This document shows, piece by piece, positions 22,406 to 30,100 of a stretch of DNA of 55,188 bases (the stretch's first letter is position 1; every line of letters starts with the position of its first letter). A program made the translations under genes and the position numbers. This DNA comes from Candidatus Saccharimonadota bacterium (GTDB lineage Bacteria; Patescibacteriota; Saccharimonadia; Saccharimonadales; Saccharimonadaceae), in the NCBI GenBank assembly GCA_017515285.1, contig JAFWGN010000004.1:1-55188 (forward strand). The letters are read 5' to 3'. The notes under the pieces were generated by a model that saw only the letters and a list, made by a program, of their open reading frames with translations, was not told the DNA's origin and did not search any database.

Positions 22406-23332
22406 CTAGCCGAAAAGGATGGTGACGATGAGGGGGAGGGTGAGGACGGAGCAGAGGGTGGAGATTACGACGAGTTCGGAGGATTCTTCGACGCGACCGC
22501 CGTATTTTTCGGCGAAAAGACCGAGAGAGGTGGCGGTAGGGAGGGCTTGGATGAGGGTGCAGACGACGACTACCTCGCTCGGGAAGCCGAGGAGAACTAG
22601 GAGTCCGAAAGTTATGACCGGAGCAAGAGAAAGCTGAATTAGAGAGATGACGAGGAGCCGCCAGGATTTGAGGGTTTTCTTTAGATTGGCGCTAGACAGC
22701 ATATAGCCGATGCAGAGGAGGGAGAGGGGCGTGGTGGCGCCGGCGACGTATTTAACGCTTGAGGAGAAGACGGCGGGGAGTTCGACGTGAAAAAGAAAAA
22801 TCAACATACCGAGAAGAACGGCGAGTATGTTTGGGTTTAGTAGGGTTCTTCTTAAAAAATGTTTCGACCCGCCACGCTTAAAGAGCCAGATTCCATAAGA
22901 GAAGAGGGCGAGGTTAAAAGCGATGATGAAGCCGCAATACGGAATAATTCCCCCGTCGCCGAAAGTCGTCGAGATAATCGGGTAGCCGAGGAAAGTTGCG
23001 TTGTTAAAAATGAATGCGAATTGCGCTTCGGAGGCGAGGGACTTATGCCAAAAACGTTGGCTAAAAATAAGTTTCGAGAGAAAGATTAACGCTAGCATAA
23101 CAATAAAACCGGCAAGAAGACCGAGGAAGAAGAGGTTTAATAAACCTTCGTCGGCAAAGACGGGAAAGGCGGAGAAAAGCGAGGCCGGCATAAAAACCGA
23201 GAGCAGCAGGTTGACGAGTTTTTTGTTGGTGGGCTCGTCGATGAAGTTTTTCTTGCCGAGAAAAAAGCCGAGGAGAATAATAAGGGCGATGACGCCGAGG
23301 GAAGCGTAAAAATTATCTAGGTTTAGTCCCAT
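22406..23332 (-). CDS. AEC-family transporter (auxin efflux carrier type)
   Basis: A 308-residue membrane protein of typical AEC length with about ten hydrophobic helices in two similar halves. Family features include an early LLSVFMPASLFSAF helix break, FAFIFNNATFLGYPII (the N-N-x-x-[FY]-x-G-[YF]-P motif), LLNPNILAVLLGML opening the second half, and LIQALPTATSLGLFA near the C terminus. AEC proteins export or import small organic acids or auxin-like compounds; the substrate is not predictable. The start at 23332 lies 6 nt after a TGCTATAAT box. It is a single-gene unit, and its 3' end faces tRNA-Ile2. Confidence 0.85.
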   Translation of the reverse strand: MGLNLDNFYASLGVIALIILLGFFLGKKNFIDEPTNKKLVNLLLSVFMPASLFSAFPVFADEGLLNLFFLGLLAGFIVMLALIFLSKLIFSQRFWHKSLASEAQFAFIFNNATFLGYPIISTTFGDGGIIPYCGFIIAFNLALFSYGIWLFKRGGSKHFLRRTLLNPNILAVLLGMLIFLFHVELPAVFSSSVKYVAGATTPLSLLCIGYMLSSANLKKTLKSWRLLVISLIQLSLAPVITFGLLVLLGFPSEVVVVCTLIQALPTATSLGLFAEKYGGRVEESSELVVISTLCSVLTLPLIVTILFG

Positions 23333-23338
23333 GATTCT

Positions 23339-23344
23339 ATTATA
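23339..23344 (-). promoter_or_regulatory. Extended -10 box for the AEC gene
   Basis: TGCTATAAT on the minus strand, exactly 6 nt before the ATG at 23332; leaderless. Confidence 0.65.
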
Positions 23345-23352
23345 GCATAAGA

Positions 23353-23392
23353 AAAATCCACTATGTCCAAAGGTCTAAACATGGTGGATTTT
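23353..23392 (-). terminator. Terminator of the 68-residue protein gene
   Basis: A 13-bp stem with one G-U pair (23353-23365 with 23380-23392), 14-nt loop, followed on the minus strand by TTTTTC. It ends only 9 nt from the -10 box of the AEC gene. Confidence 0.75.
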
Positions 23393-23410
23393 AGAATCTT
23401 GTGATTGAAT

Positions 23411-23617
23411 TTAAGCTTTTTTCTTTAGGGTTAAGAAACCGTTGCGCGGGTTCTCGTTAACTTCACGATCAGAAGGAAGATCGCAAGGAGTACCCTTGCC
23501 ACCTTTTTCGGTCTTAGTGAAGAAATAAATCGTCTGAGGCTTGCCACCGCGGAGCGTAACTTCGGATTTGTGAAGATAGTACTTTACGCCTTTGCTGTTA
23601 GTATGTTCATAAGCCAT
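23411..23617 (-). CDS. Small conserved CPR-type protein
   Basis: A 68-residue protein: AYEHTNSKGVKYYLHKSE, then VTLRGGKPQTIYFFTK, an acidic middle and NPRNGFLTLKKK at the end. From memory this pattern ('H-x-N-S-K-G-x-x-Y-Y-L-H ... LRGG-x-x-Q-x-IY-[FY]-F ... V-x-E-N-x-R-[NT]-G-x-x-x-LKK') recurs across CPR bacteria without known function. Expression signals are strong: TTGACA-17-TAAGAT, a short leader with AAAGGAGG 9 nt from the ATG, and a good terminator. A single, strongly expressed, basic-tailed small protein fits a ribosome- or nucleic-acid-associated role, but this is only inference. Confidence 0.75.
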   Translation of the reverse strand: MAYEHTNSKGVKYYLHKSEVTLRGGKPQTIYFFTKTEKGGKGTPCDLPSDREVNENPRNGFLTLKKKA

Positions 23618-23648
23618 TAGCTTATCCTCCTTTAGTTATTGTAGTTTT

Positions 23649-23677
23649 ATCTTATTATTCTTCGACAGGGGTGTCAA
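23649..23677 (-). promoter_or_regulatory. Promoter of the 68-residue protein gene
   Basis: On the minus strand TTGACA (23672-23677), 17 nt, TAAGAT (23649-23654), then a leader of about 25 nt containing AAAGGAGG. Confidence 0.7.
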
Positions 23678-23683
23678 GGGGTT

Positions 23684-24388
23684 TTAAGAGTTTTTCATTA
23701 AACTTAAGGTAATTTCTAGGCACGCCCAGATAAGAAAGCGTATAAAAATTACAACACCTAGCACAAGCGTAATCAAAATTACAAAGCCGGAGGCGGTCGG
23801 GGCCCAGACGGGAGATACATATTCGCGGCGGTAAAGCTCGGTCGAGGGGAGATTAACCTTGACGGTTTCACTCCCGAGTTCAGAGGCGGGGTATTTAGCA
23901 AGCTCGGATTGCCAACAAGCGATGTGCTCGGGGGAGTTCCAGGACCAACCGTTCGCGACGGCGAGAGGTTGGCAGACGGCGGAAGCGGCGGCGTAGATAT
24001 TCCCGTTGGGATTATTGTCGTTAATCTCTGCCTCTGACGCAATGCGGAGGGCTTCGGAGGCGGCGGTTAGATAACTTTGCTCAAGATAAAAGGCACCGGT
24101 GCCGAACTCGATTTTTTTATCACCATTCAAATCGACGATGTTGATGACGATATTGCTAAAAACGAAACTTTGAAGTTGGTTTAGTCTGTCGGCGAGGACA
24201 ACTTCGTTCCCTTCCTTGTCGGCGGCGAGAACGGCGGCGCGGAGATTAACCATGGTTATATGGTCGAAACGAAGCAGAGTGGCGGAAACAAAAACGAGAA
24301 GAGTAAAAACTAGAAAGAGTTGCCAAGTTTTTACGCTGCGAAGTTTTTTTAGTTTAATGGTTAAATCTTTAATTCGTTTACCACCCAT
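23684..24388 (-). CDS. Two-helix membrane protein with extracytoplasmic domain
   Basis: A 234-residue protein with a basic N terminus and one transmembrane helix at about 22-40 (LFLVFTLLVFVSATLLRF). An exported domain of about 150 residues includes EFGTGAFYLEQSYLTAASEA and two cysteines, CQPL and CWQS. A second transmembrane helix lies near 200-225 (GFVILITLVLGVVIFIRFLIW). Family not recognised. The paired cysteines and Trp/Asn-rich middle (ANGWSWNSPEHIACW) suggest a compact, disulfide-stabilised domain. A TGTTATAAT box lies 11 nt from the ATG. It is divergent from murC and shares its regulatory region of about 40 nt. Confidence 0.6.
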   Translation of the reverse strand: MGGKRIKDLTIKLKKLRSVKTWQLFLVFTLLVFVSATLLRFDHITMVNLRAAVLAADKEGNEVVLADRLNQLQSFVFSNIVINIVDLNGDKKIEFGTGAFYLEQSYLTAASEALRIASEAEINDNNPNGNIYAAASAVCQPLAVANGWSWNSPEHIACWQSELAKYPASELGSETVKVNLPSTELYRREYVSPVWAPTASGFVILITLVLGVVIFIRFLIWACLEITLSLMKNS

Positions 24389-24399
24389 GAGTTATCTTA

Positions 24400-24405
24400 A
24401 TTATA
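24400..24405 (-). promoter_or_regulatory. Extended -10 box for the 24388 gene
   Basis: TGTTATAAT on the minus strand, 11 nt before the ATG, so a leader of only about 4-5 nt; back to back with the murC promoter. Confidence 0.5.
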
Positions 24406-24419
24406 ACACAAACGCGTGA

Positions 24420-24425
24420 TATAAT
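24420..24425 (+). promoter_or_regulatory. Extended -10 box for murC
   Basis: TGATATAAT, exactly 6 nt before ATG 24432; leaderless. Confidence 0.7.
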
Positions 24426-24431
24426 AAGAAA

Positions 24432-25673
24432 ATGAGAGTCTTTATTTCTGGAATATCGGGGGTCGCCATGGGGCCGTTAGCGCTTGGCGCAAAATCGCTC
24501 GGGATGGAAGTCTTCGGCTCCGACCTTCACGAGGGGCTAGTTACAAAAGAGCTTCGTGAAAATGGGATTGAAGTTTTTATCGGAGAACAAGATGGGGAAT
24601 ATTTGAAGAAAAAAGTTGAAGAGGCCGGAGGGGTGGATTGGTATGTCCATACATCGGCAGTGAGGCCGGGGAACAAAGAACTCGCTACGGCGCATGAACT
24701 CAAGTTGAAGGTTTCTAAACGTGATGAGTTTATTGAAAAAATCGTCGAGGATTACGGTTTGAAGATGATTGGCGTTGCGGGGACGCACGGAAAGACGACG
24801 ACGACTGCCGGGATTTTATGGCTGGCGCTGAAACTTAAACTCCCGGTTTCTTGGCTCGTGGGTTCGACGCTAGGGTTTGCGGGGGCGGGGAAGTTCGTCC
24901 CGGGAGCAAAATACTTGATTTATGAGGCGGACGAATACGACCGGAACTTTCTCGCTTATCATCCATGGCTTTCGGTAATTCCCTCGGTGACTTATGACCA
25001 TGCGGACATTTATAAAACCGAGGAGGAATATAAACAGGCGTTCGCACAATACATTAAACAGAGCCGAAAAACCATTACGGAGACCACGCTAAAATCAAAA
25101 GTTAAGCTCGCGGGGGAAGTGAGGAGATTTGACCTTGCGCTCGCCGTTGAGGCGGTTAAAGAGATGGTGAAAGAGGAAGGGCTCGGAGTTTCTGAAAATG
25201 AGTTGATTGAGATGATGAATGAGTTCCCGGGAGTGGCGCGAAGAATGGAAAAACTTTGCGACGGGCTCTATACGGATTATGCGCACCACCCGGAGGAAGT
25301 GTCGGCGACAATTGAGATTGCGCGGGAAGAAATGAAGCTTACGGGAAAAAAGGGATTAGTCGTAGCCTATGCACCGCTTCAAAACGCAAGACAATACGAC
25401 GTAATAAATGATTATTATGAGATTTTTGATAAGGGGGTAGACAAATTGTTTTGGCTTCCGACGACGCTGCTTCGAGAAATCCCGGGGCAAAGGGTGATTC
25501 CGCCGGCAGAGTTCATAGGGAAACTAAAAAATCCGGAAATTGCAGAAGTGGCCGATTTTGACGAAAAATTTGTTTTGAGAATTAAAGATTATCTTACGAG
25601 AGGATATTTAGTGGCGTTTTTGTCGGGTGGGGCGGGGGACGACTTTATGCGAGAGCATTTTAAGCAGGATTAG
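24432..25673 (+). CDS. murC: UDP-N-acetylmuramate--L-alanine ligase family (MurC-type)
   Basis: A 413-residue Mur ligase. MurC ligates L-Ala to UDP-MurNAc in the cytosol. Visible features are an N-terminal Rossmann start FISGISGVAMGPLA (MurC G-I-x-G-x-G-M region), the ATP loop GTHGKTTT at residues 117-124, YEADEYDRNFL, SVTYDHADIY, and TDYAHHPEEVSATIE, the D-[DY]-[YF]-x-HHP motif typical of MurC and Mpl. It is shorter than the usual 450-490 residues, mainly in the C-terminal domain. The Mpl recycling ligase is the alternative; MurC is preferred because a wall-building organism needs it. It is transcribed from a leaderless promoter and ends in a 4-nt overlap with the opposing gene. Confidence 0.8.
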   Translation: MRVFISGISGVAMGPLALGAKSLGMEVFGSDLHEGLVTKELRENGIEVFIGEQDGEYLKKKVEEAGGVDWYVHTSAVRPGNKELATAHELKLKVSKRDEFIEKIVEDYGLKMIGVAGTHGKTTTTAGILWLALKLKLPVSWLVGSTLGFAGAGKFVPGAKYLIYEADEYDRNFLAYHPWLSVIPSVTYDHADIYKTEEEYKQAFAQYIKQSRKTITETTLKSKVKLAGEVRRFDLALAVEAVKEMVKEEGLGVSENELIEMMNEFPGVARRMEKLCDGLYTDYAHHPEEVSATIEIAREEMKLTGKKGLVVAYAPLQNARQYDVINDYYEIFDKGVDKLFWLPTTLLREIPGQRVIPPAEFIGKLKNPEIAEVADFDEKFVLRIKDYLTRGYLVAFLSGGAGDDFMREHFKQD

Positions 25674-26050
25674 AAGCCGAGTAGGTCGCTCGATAAGGCT
25701 TTTCCCCCGAAAGGCTCGTCGGAATAATCATTAAGACGGTCGAGCTCTTTTTTCAGGTTTTCGAGATATTCGTCGAGGGATTCTTCGGTTAATTTTCCAG
25801 AGTCGGGGAAAGCGTATTCGCCGGGGTCTTTGTCTTTTTCGGTTTCTTCTTTTTCGGGGAGGAAACCAGGACGGGAACGGTCAAGGTAGATGTCGCCGGA
25901 ATCGTGGTAGATTTTTAGGGAAACGAAGGTGGCGATAAAGGTGATTAAGGTGGCGCCGAGGCCTAGAAGAATTAGATTGCGACCACCGCGGGAGAGGCGC
26001 GAGGTATTCTCGGGTTCGGAGGTTGCATTTTCTTTTTTTGTTTCGGTCAT
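25670..26050 (-). CDS. Small single-pass membrane protein
   Basis: A 126-residue protein: polar N terminus, one transmembrane helix (about 27-48, LILLGLGATLITFIATFVSL), then an acidic exported tail with Glu/Lys-rich stretches and a helix EESLDEYLENLKKELDRLND. No family recognised. The ATG overlaps the TGA of the upstream 172-residue gene (ATGA), and the 3' end overlaps murC by 4 nt in convergent orientation. It is the last gene of a three-gene operon with the thioredoxin-like protein, so it may be an accessory subunit at the membrane. Confidence 0.6.
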   Translation of the reverse strand: MTETKKENATSEPENTSRLSRGGRNLILLGLGATLITFIATFVSLKIYHDSGDIYLDRSRPGFLPEKEETEKDKDPGEYAFPDSGKLTEESLDEYLENLKKELDRLNDYSDEPFGGKALSSDLLGF

Positions 26051-26565
26051 TTGAGAGATTCCTTGAGTTTTTCGACGTGTCCGACGGAATCTAGCATGAG
26101 CGAGTTCAAGAGTTTAAGGTCTTCGGCGACACTCGTGCGTTTTTCGCGGGTCTCGAGAAGTTTTTCGTAAAATTGTTTTGGTTCGAGCCGGCAGTCGATC
26201 GCGATTAAGTCTTCGAGAGATTTGGAATAATCGACAAAATCGTCGGAAAAGTTGGTGCGCTCGGTCGCGAAGGACGATTGGAGCTTTGAGAGATTGGGGT
26301 TTGAGAGGTCGTTGTTAACCAAGCGAAGGTTGAGGGGTTTTAGGAACTTTGAGGAGACGGTTTCATAAATCGCACCGAAATAAGTCCGGGCGCGAGAATC
26401 GGCGCGTTGGAGGTTTTTGAGATTCTGACGAATCGAGGAGCAGTTGTCGGCGATTCGAGCAGAGGTTTCACCTGAGAGCTCTGCGGTTTTCGTATCGGTG
26501 GCGAAAGCGACGGTCGGGATAAATGCGAAAAGCACGACGAGGGCGAGGCAGAGTTTAGATTTCAT
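26047..26565 (-). CDS. Secreted helical protein with two cysteines
   Basis: A 172-residue protein with a clear signal peptide (CLALVVLFAFIPTVAFA, cleavage near residue 22). The mature part is almost all alpha-helical, with several heptad-like stretches (NLKNLQRADSRARTYFGAIY, TREKRTSVAEDLKLLN). It contains exactly two cysteines, Cys42 and Cys125, so a single intramolecular disulfide is likely. Family not recognised. The gene overlaps its upstream neighbour (a CxxC thioredoxin-like membrane protein) by 11 nt and the downstream gene by 4 nt, making it a natural candidate substrate or partner of that enzyme. Confidence 0.65.
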   Translation of the reverse strand: MKSKLCLALVVLFAFIPTVAFATDTKTAELSGETSARIADNCSSIRQNLKNLQRADSRARTYFGAIYETVSSKFLKPLNLRLVNNDLSNPNLSKLQSSFATERTNFSDDFVDYSKSLEDLIAIDCRLEPKQFYEKLLETREKRTSVAEDLKLLNSLMLDSVGHVEKLKESLK

Positions 26566-27649
26566 AGAGCCCTAGGTGTTTCTGGCCATCGTAAATCAAG
26601 GTCGGGATGCCCTTAATTTTGATTTGGTTCTCGGCAATGTCTTTGACTTTACTTAAAATGTCTTTGACTTCGTCGGACTTCTCGAGCCTTGAAACTTCCT
26701 TAATGTCGTCGTCGGTTGCACCGAATTCTTTAAGGTAAGATTTTAGGGCAACCTTGGCTTCCTTGACGTCGAGAGAGGCCAGGTAGCTTTGGACGAGTTG
26801 CCCGGAGTCGGTTTTTCCGGTGAAAATTTTGTTTAAGAGTTTTAGGGAGAAGTGCTTGGGAGACTCGGAGTCTTTTTCGAGTAGAGCGGTGGCGTAGAAG
26901 TAGCGGGAGATTAAATCGGAGTTTGCGAATTTAAGTTCGCCCTCCGAGGGTTCGATGGGGTAGAGGAGAAAAGCAACCTTATGCGTTTCGAAGAAGCCGG
27001 ATTCGAGTTGGTTTCTAAAACTCATCATACAGGCAGAGCAACCGGGGTCGAGAAGGTCGAGTGCGACTTTTGCGTCTTCTTTTGGAGGGTTCTTCGAGTC
27101 GTCAAGAATGCCCGCGTCGGCGAAAACGGTCGGCTCGATAAGGTATTCTTCGGCGTTCCAGGTTTTTATGCGGTCGGGGACGGCGGCGAAAATGTCGCCC
27201 CATTCCGTAAACCAGCGACCGGTTTTTTCTACTATATTCGCATTGTCTTCTTCTTCGCCGAGGGAGCAGACTTCGCTACCGAGAGTGCAGGCGGAAGGTT
27301 GCGTTACGTTGCAGGTGCCGAGCGCCCAGAGAGCGAGAAGGGATTTAATGGACGTTAAGACTGCCCAAGCGAAAACGACAACAAAAATCACGGAGAAAAC
27401 CTCGATGGCGATAGAAAGAGGGCGAACCCAGTTGGGGTGCTTTAAGATAATCTTCTTTAAGAGGGTGTTTTTCACATCGTCTTTGAAATTCGTGTCGCAT
27501 TTTTGGAGCCGGACTTTTTTCCCGACACAACCGGCGGATTTTTTCATTACTTTCAAGTAGGCGCGTCCGAGGTCGCGCTTAAAAATGGAGATAATGGCGA
27601 CAAAAATGCCGATTAAACCGAGAATGATAAAGGCAGCAATACAAACCAT
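26555..27649 (-). CDS. Membrane-anchored thioredoxin-like disulfide oxidoreductase
   Basis: A 364-residue protein from the ATG at 27647-27649; an ORF extension to 27667 overlaps the -10 box and is rejected. It has an N-terminal transmembrane helix (5-22), a basic cytosolic loop, a second helix (about 82-104) and a Cys-rich segment (CNVTQPSACTLGSEVC, 113-128). A thioredoxin-like domain from about 175 follows, with active site Cys204-Ser-Ala-Cys207 (DPGCSACMMSF), a helical insertion of about 120 residues, and the cis-Pro loop GIPTLIYDG with Pro349. This order is that of DsbA-type proteins. It probably forms or reshuffles disulfides in exported proteins, which are Cys-rich in this window. First in a three-gene overlapping operon. 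Confidence 0.75.
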   Translation of the reverse strand: MVCIAAFIILGLIGIFVAIISIFKRDLGRAYLKVMKKSAGCVGKKVRLQKCDTNFKDDVKNTLLKKIILKHPNWVRPLSIAIEVFSVIFVVVFAWAVLTSIKSLLALWALGTCNVTQPSACTLGSEVCSLGEEEDNANIVEKTGRWFTEWGDIFAAVPDRIKTWNAEEYLIEPTVFADAGILDDSKNPPKEDAKVALDLLDPGCSACMMSFRNQLESGFFETHKVAFLLYPIEPSEGELKFANSDLISRYFYATALLEKDSESPKHFSLKLLNKIFTGKTDSGQLVQSYLASLDVKEAKVALKSYLKEFGATDDDIKEVSRLEKSDEVKDILSKVKDIAENQIKIKGIPTLIYDGQKHLGLYEI

Positions 27650-27655
27650 AGGATT

Positions 27656-27661
27656 ATTATA
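27656..27661 (-). promoter_or_regulatory. Extended -10 box for the thioredoxin-like operon
   Basis: TGCTATAAT on the minus strand, exactly 6 nt before the ATG at 27649; leaderless. Confidence 0.65.
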
Positions 27662-27720
27662 GCACAAGGAAAAAAATATAGATGACTTTGGCGGAAAATC
27701 TGATTACTTTTAGCCCTTAC

Positions 27721-27749
27721 TTGACTTTTTGTCAATTTTATGCTACTAT
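27721..27749 (+). promoter_or_regulatory. Promoter of the 27759 surface protein
   Basis: TTGACT (27721-27726), 17 nt, TACTAT (27744-27749) with a TGC extension; the ATG is 9 nt further on, so almost no leader. Confidence 0.75.
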
Positions 27750-27758
27750 ATAAATATT

Positions 27759-28907
27759 ATGAAGCATTTAGTCTCCACTACTCTTTTTTCTTCTCTTTTG
27801 GCTTTGGCAAGTTTTGCCCCGTCAGCGCACGCGGGCATTTTTGATCAACCGGGGGTTTGGCTTGGTCAACATACTTTTCTTTACCCGGATGTACCCGAAT
27901 ATTGCGCCCTCGATATGATGATGGGGCCGGAGTTCGATAACTATATATGCACGGCGAAGTTGGCGATTGACGGGACGGCCGCGACGCTAACCCTTGATGG
28001 CTATAACGGAAGCCCGATAGTGATTCAAGGATTCGAAACTGTCGATGTTATCTTGAAGAATTACAATTCGATTGGAACGCTTTGGGCTGGCGGAGATTAT
28101 GGAATTAAAGCGGACGCCAAGACGCTTAATATCACCTCTGAAAATGGTAGCTTTCTAACTATTTCTAGCGATCAACACGGTATCGTCAACACTAAAGGCT
28201 CGGTTAATATCGGTCAAAACATATCTTTCTATATGACGCTCAATGCAAGTAACCCGGAAGATTTGCCGGATGTGTCGCTTGCGATTTCTACGCCTTATGA
28301 TAAGAGCGTCACGGTTTATGACAACGATTATTTCGACATTACAAACAGTGAGGCAAACTATTTCATCGCGACGGGTGAGTTCAATAAACTATCTGGAACG
28401 ACATCGCTTTCGGGATCGAACCGTTTTATGACAAAGAGGGGAGAATTCACAAATATCGAGGACGTCGTTTATGTTCCCGAGAAAGAGCAGACTGATGAGC
28501 CGGAAAACTCGGCAACGAATGAATCTGGCGACGAAAACGGAACCGGAAATGCTAGTGAGAACGAGTCCGGAACCGGAACAACGACGAGTACGGACAGTTC
28601 TAGCAATAATTCCGACAAAAGCGGCAATGCTGTCAGTGGGGCGACTAAGAAACCAGAAGCAAATACAACCCGAATTAGCGCCGAAAAGATAACAGCGGCA
28701 GAGAACAAAAATACATCTGAAAAGAAGACCGAAGTCGAGGCAGCAGGCGCCGTCAAAGAGGAGGGGGAAAGAATTGAGCTTAAAGAAGACGGGGCGAAAG
28801 AAAACGACTTTTGGCCGGGGCTTATGCTCGCTATCTTGCTTGGCGGTGGACTCGGCGTCGTCATTAACAGCCTCCGTGTTCGCACGAAAATCCTCGCGAG
28901 AGCGTAA
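27759..28907 (+). CDS. Surface protein with beta-solenoid-like domain and C-terminal anchor
   Basis: A 382-residue surface protein from ATG 27759; the upstream ATG at 27729 lies within the promoter and is rejected. A signal peptide ends near residue 25 (ASFAPSAHA). Residues 26-235 are rich in short beta strands (LNITSENGSFLTISSDQHGI, VNTKGSVNIGQ), suggesting a beta-helix or carbohydrate-binding fold. Residues 240-345 are a disordered Ser/Thr/Asn/Glu-rich linker that would span the wall. A C-terminal transmembrane helix (LMLAILLGGGLGVVINSL) ends in a basic tail (RVRTKILARA). There is no sortase motif, so anchoring is through the membrane. Confidence 0.7.
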   Translation: MKHLVSTTLFSSLLALASFAPSAHAGIFDQPGVWLGQHTFLYPDVPEYCALDMMMGPEFDNYICTAKLAIDGTAATLTLDGYNGSPIVIQGFETVDVILKNYNSIGTLWAGGDYGIKADAKTLNITSENGSFLTISSDQHGIVNTKGSVNIGQNISFYMTLNASNPEDLPDVSLAISTPYDKSVTVYDNDYFDITNSEANYFIATGEFNKLSGTTSLSGSNRFMTKRGEFTNIEDVVYVPEKEQTDEPENSATNESGDENGTGNASENESGTGTTTSTDSSSNNSDKSGNAVSGATKKPEANTTRISAEKITAAENKNTSEKKTEVEAAGAVKEEGERIELKEDGAKENDFWPGLMLAILLGGGLGVVINSLRVRTKILARA

Positions 28908-28927
28908 CGCTTTAATCCCCTGTGTGG

Positions 28928-28933
28928 TATAAT
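28928..28933 (+). promoter_or_regulatory. Extended -10 box for the class V aminotransferase
   Basis: TGGTATAAT with exactly 6 nt before ATG 28940; it overlaps the earlier in-frame ATG at 28922, which is therefore unlikely to be used. Confidence 0.65.
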
Positions 28934-28939
28934 GGGGAA

Positions 28940-30100
28940 ATGAATGATTTTGAGTATCTTGAGAGGGGAAATGTTTATCTTGACGCGGCGTGCCAAAGCC
29001 TTCGGCCGACACCGGTAATTACGGCGCTTCGAGAGTATTATGAAAAGTTTAACTCCTGTGGGGAACGCGTTAAATACCCGTGGGGGATTGAAACCGACCG
29101 ACGAGTCGAAGCAACCCGCGAGAAAATCTTAAAATATTTGAAACTTTCGAAACGAGAATACTTTGTTTCGTTTACACTCAATACTACCTATGGAATCAAT
29201 CTGCTCCTGCAACAACTTGACGGGAGCAGATTTGATGTTGTAGTTACGAGCGATATTGAACATAATTCCCCGTTTCTGTCAACAATGACATTTGCGAAGA
29301 AATATGGTTTAACTCGGAAGGTCCTGTCTCGGCTAGCGGACGGGAGCTTGCCGGTGGATGAGATTCCGGAGAAGGCGGTCGTCGTCGTTAACGCCGCGTC
29401 GAATATTGATGGAAGAAAACTTGTCAATATTCGAGAGGTAGTTCGGAAAGTTCATAAAACGGGCGGGGTGATTATTATTGATGCGGCGCAGGCGATGGCG
29501 CACTCGAGCGAGGTTCTTCATAAGACCGAGGCGGACGCGATTTGTTTTTCCGCACATAAGTTATATGCACCGAGCCTTGGGGGGATGGTGGTGCGGAAAG
29601 ACTTGCTTCCGAAAATCGAAACGTCGTTTATCGGGGGAGGAATGGTGGACGACGTCGATATGGAATCGTATCTGCTTTCGAGCGAGAAAAACCCCGAGCA
29701 TCTTTATACGAAGTTTGAGTCGGGACTTCAGGCTTGGGGGGAGATTATTGCGCTTGGGGCGGCGATTGACTGGCTTTCTGGGCTCTCGAAATCTGACCAC
29801 AGGAACTTGGAGGCGAATTATACAGAACTCTTTGAGTTCTTGAATTCGAGCGAGAAAGTGAAGCTCGTTAACATAGAGGCAAACCCGACGATGAGTTTCT
29901 TTATTGAGGGGGTGAATTCGCATCTTCTCGGGGAAGCACTCGGGGCGGAAAAAATCATGGCGCGGACGGGGTATTTCTGTGCACATTATTATCTTGATAA
30001 GGTGCGACATTTCCCGCCGCTCGTCAGATTTTCGCTCGGCTATCATAACCGGCCGGAAGATATAGAAAAAGTTAAAAAAGTAATGGAGAAAATAGTTTAA
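28940..30100 (+). CDS. Class V aminotransferase / cysteine desulfurase-like protein
   Basis: A 386-residue PLP enzyme. Features include an N-terminal VYLDAACQSLRP segment, DIEHNSPFL, the PLP-stacking DAAQ at 181-184, the Schiff-base lysine Lys207 in ICFSAHKLYAPS, and RTGYFCAHY with Cys347, which matches the position of the catalytic persulfide cysteine in SufS-type enzymes (RxGxxCA). A cysteine desulfurase activity is therefore plausible, but no IscU/SufU or SufB homologue is nearby. Related enzymes act on other amino-acid or amino-sugar substrates. Its stop overlaps the GtrA start by one base (TAATG), linking it to surface glycan genes. Confidence 0.8.
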   Translation: MNDFEYLERGNVYLDAACQSLRPTPVITALREYYEKFNSCGERVKYPWGIETDRRVEATREKILKYLKLSKREYFVSFTLNTTYGINLLLQQLDGSRFDVVVTSDIEHNSPFLSTMTFAKKYGLTRKVLSRLADGSLPVDEIPEKAVVVVNAASNIDGRKLVNIREVVRKVHKTGGVIIIDAAQAMAHSSEVLHKTEADAICFSAHKLYAPSLGGMVVRKDLLPKIETSFIGGGMVDDVDMESYLLSSEKNPEHLYTKFESGLQAWGEIIALGAAIDWLSGLSKSDHRNLEANYTELFEFLNSSEKVKLVNIEANPTMSFFIEGVNSHLLGEALGAEKIMARTGYFCAHYYLDKVRHFPPLVRFSLGYHNRPEDIEKVKKVMEKIV

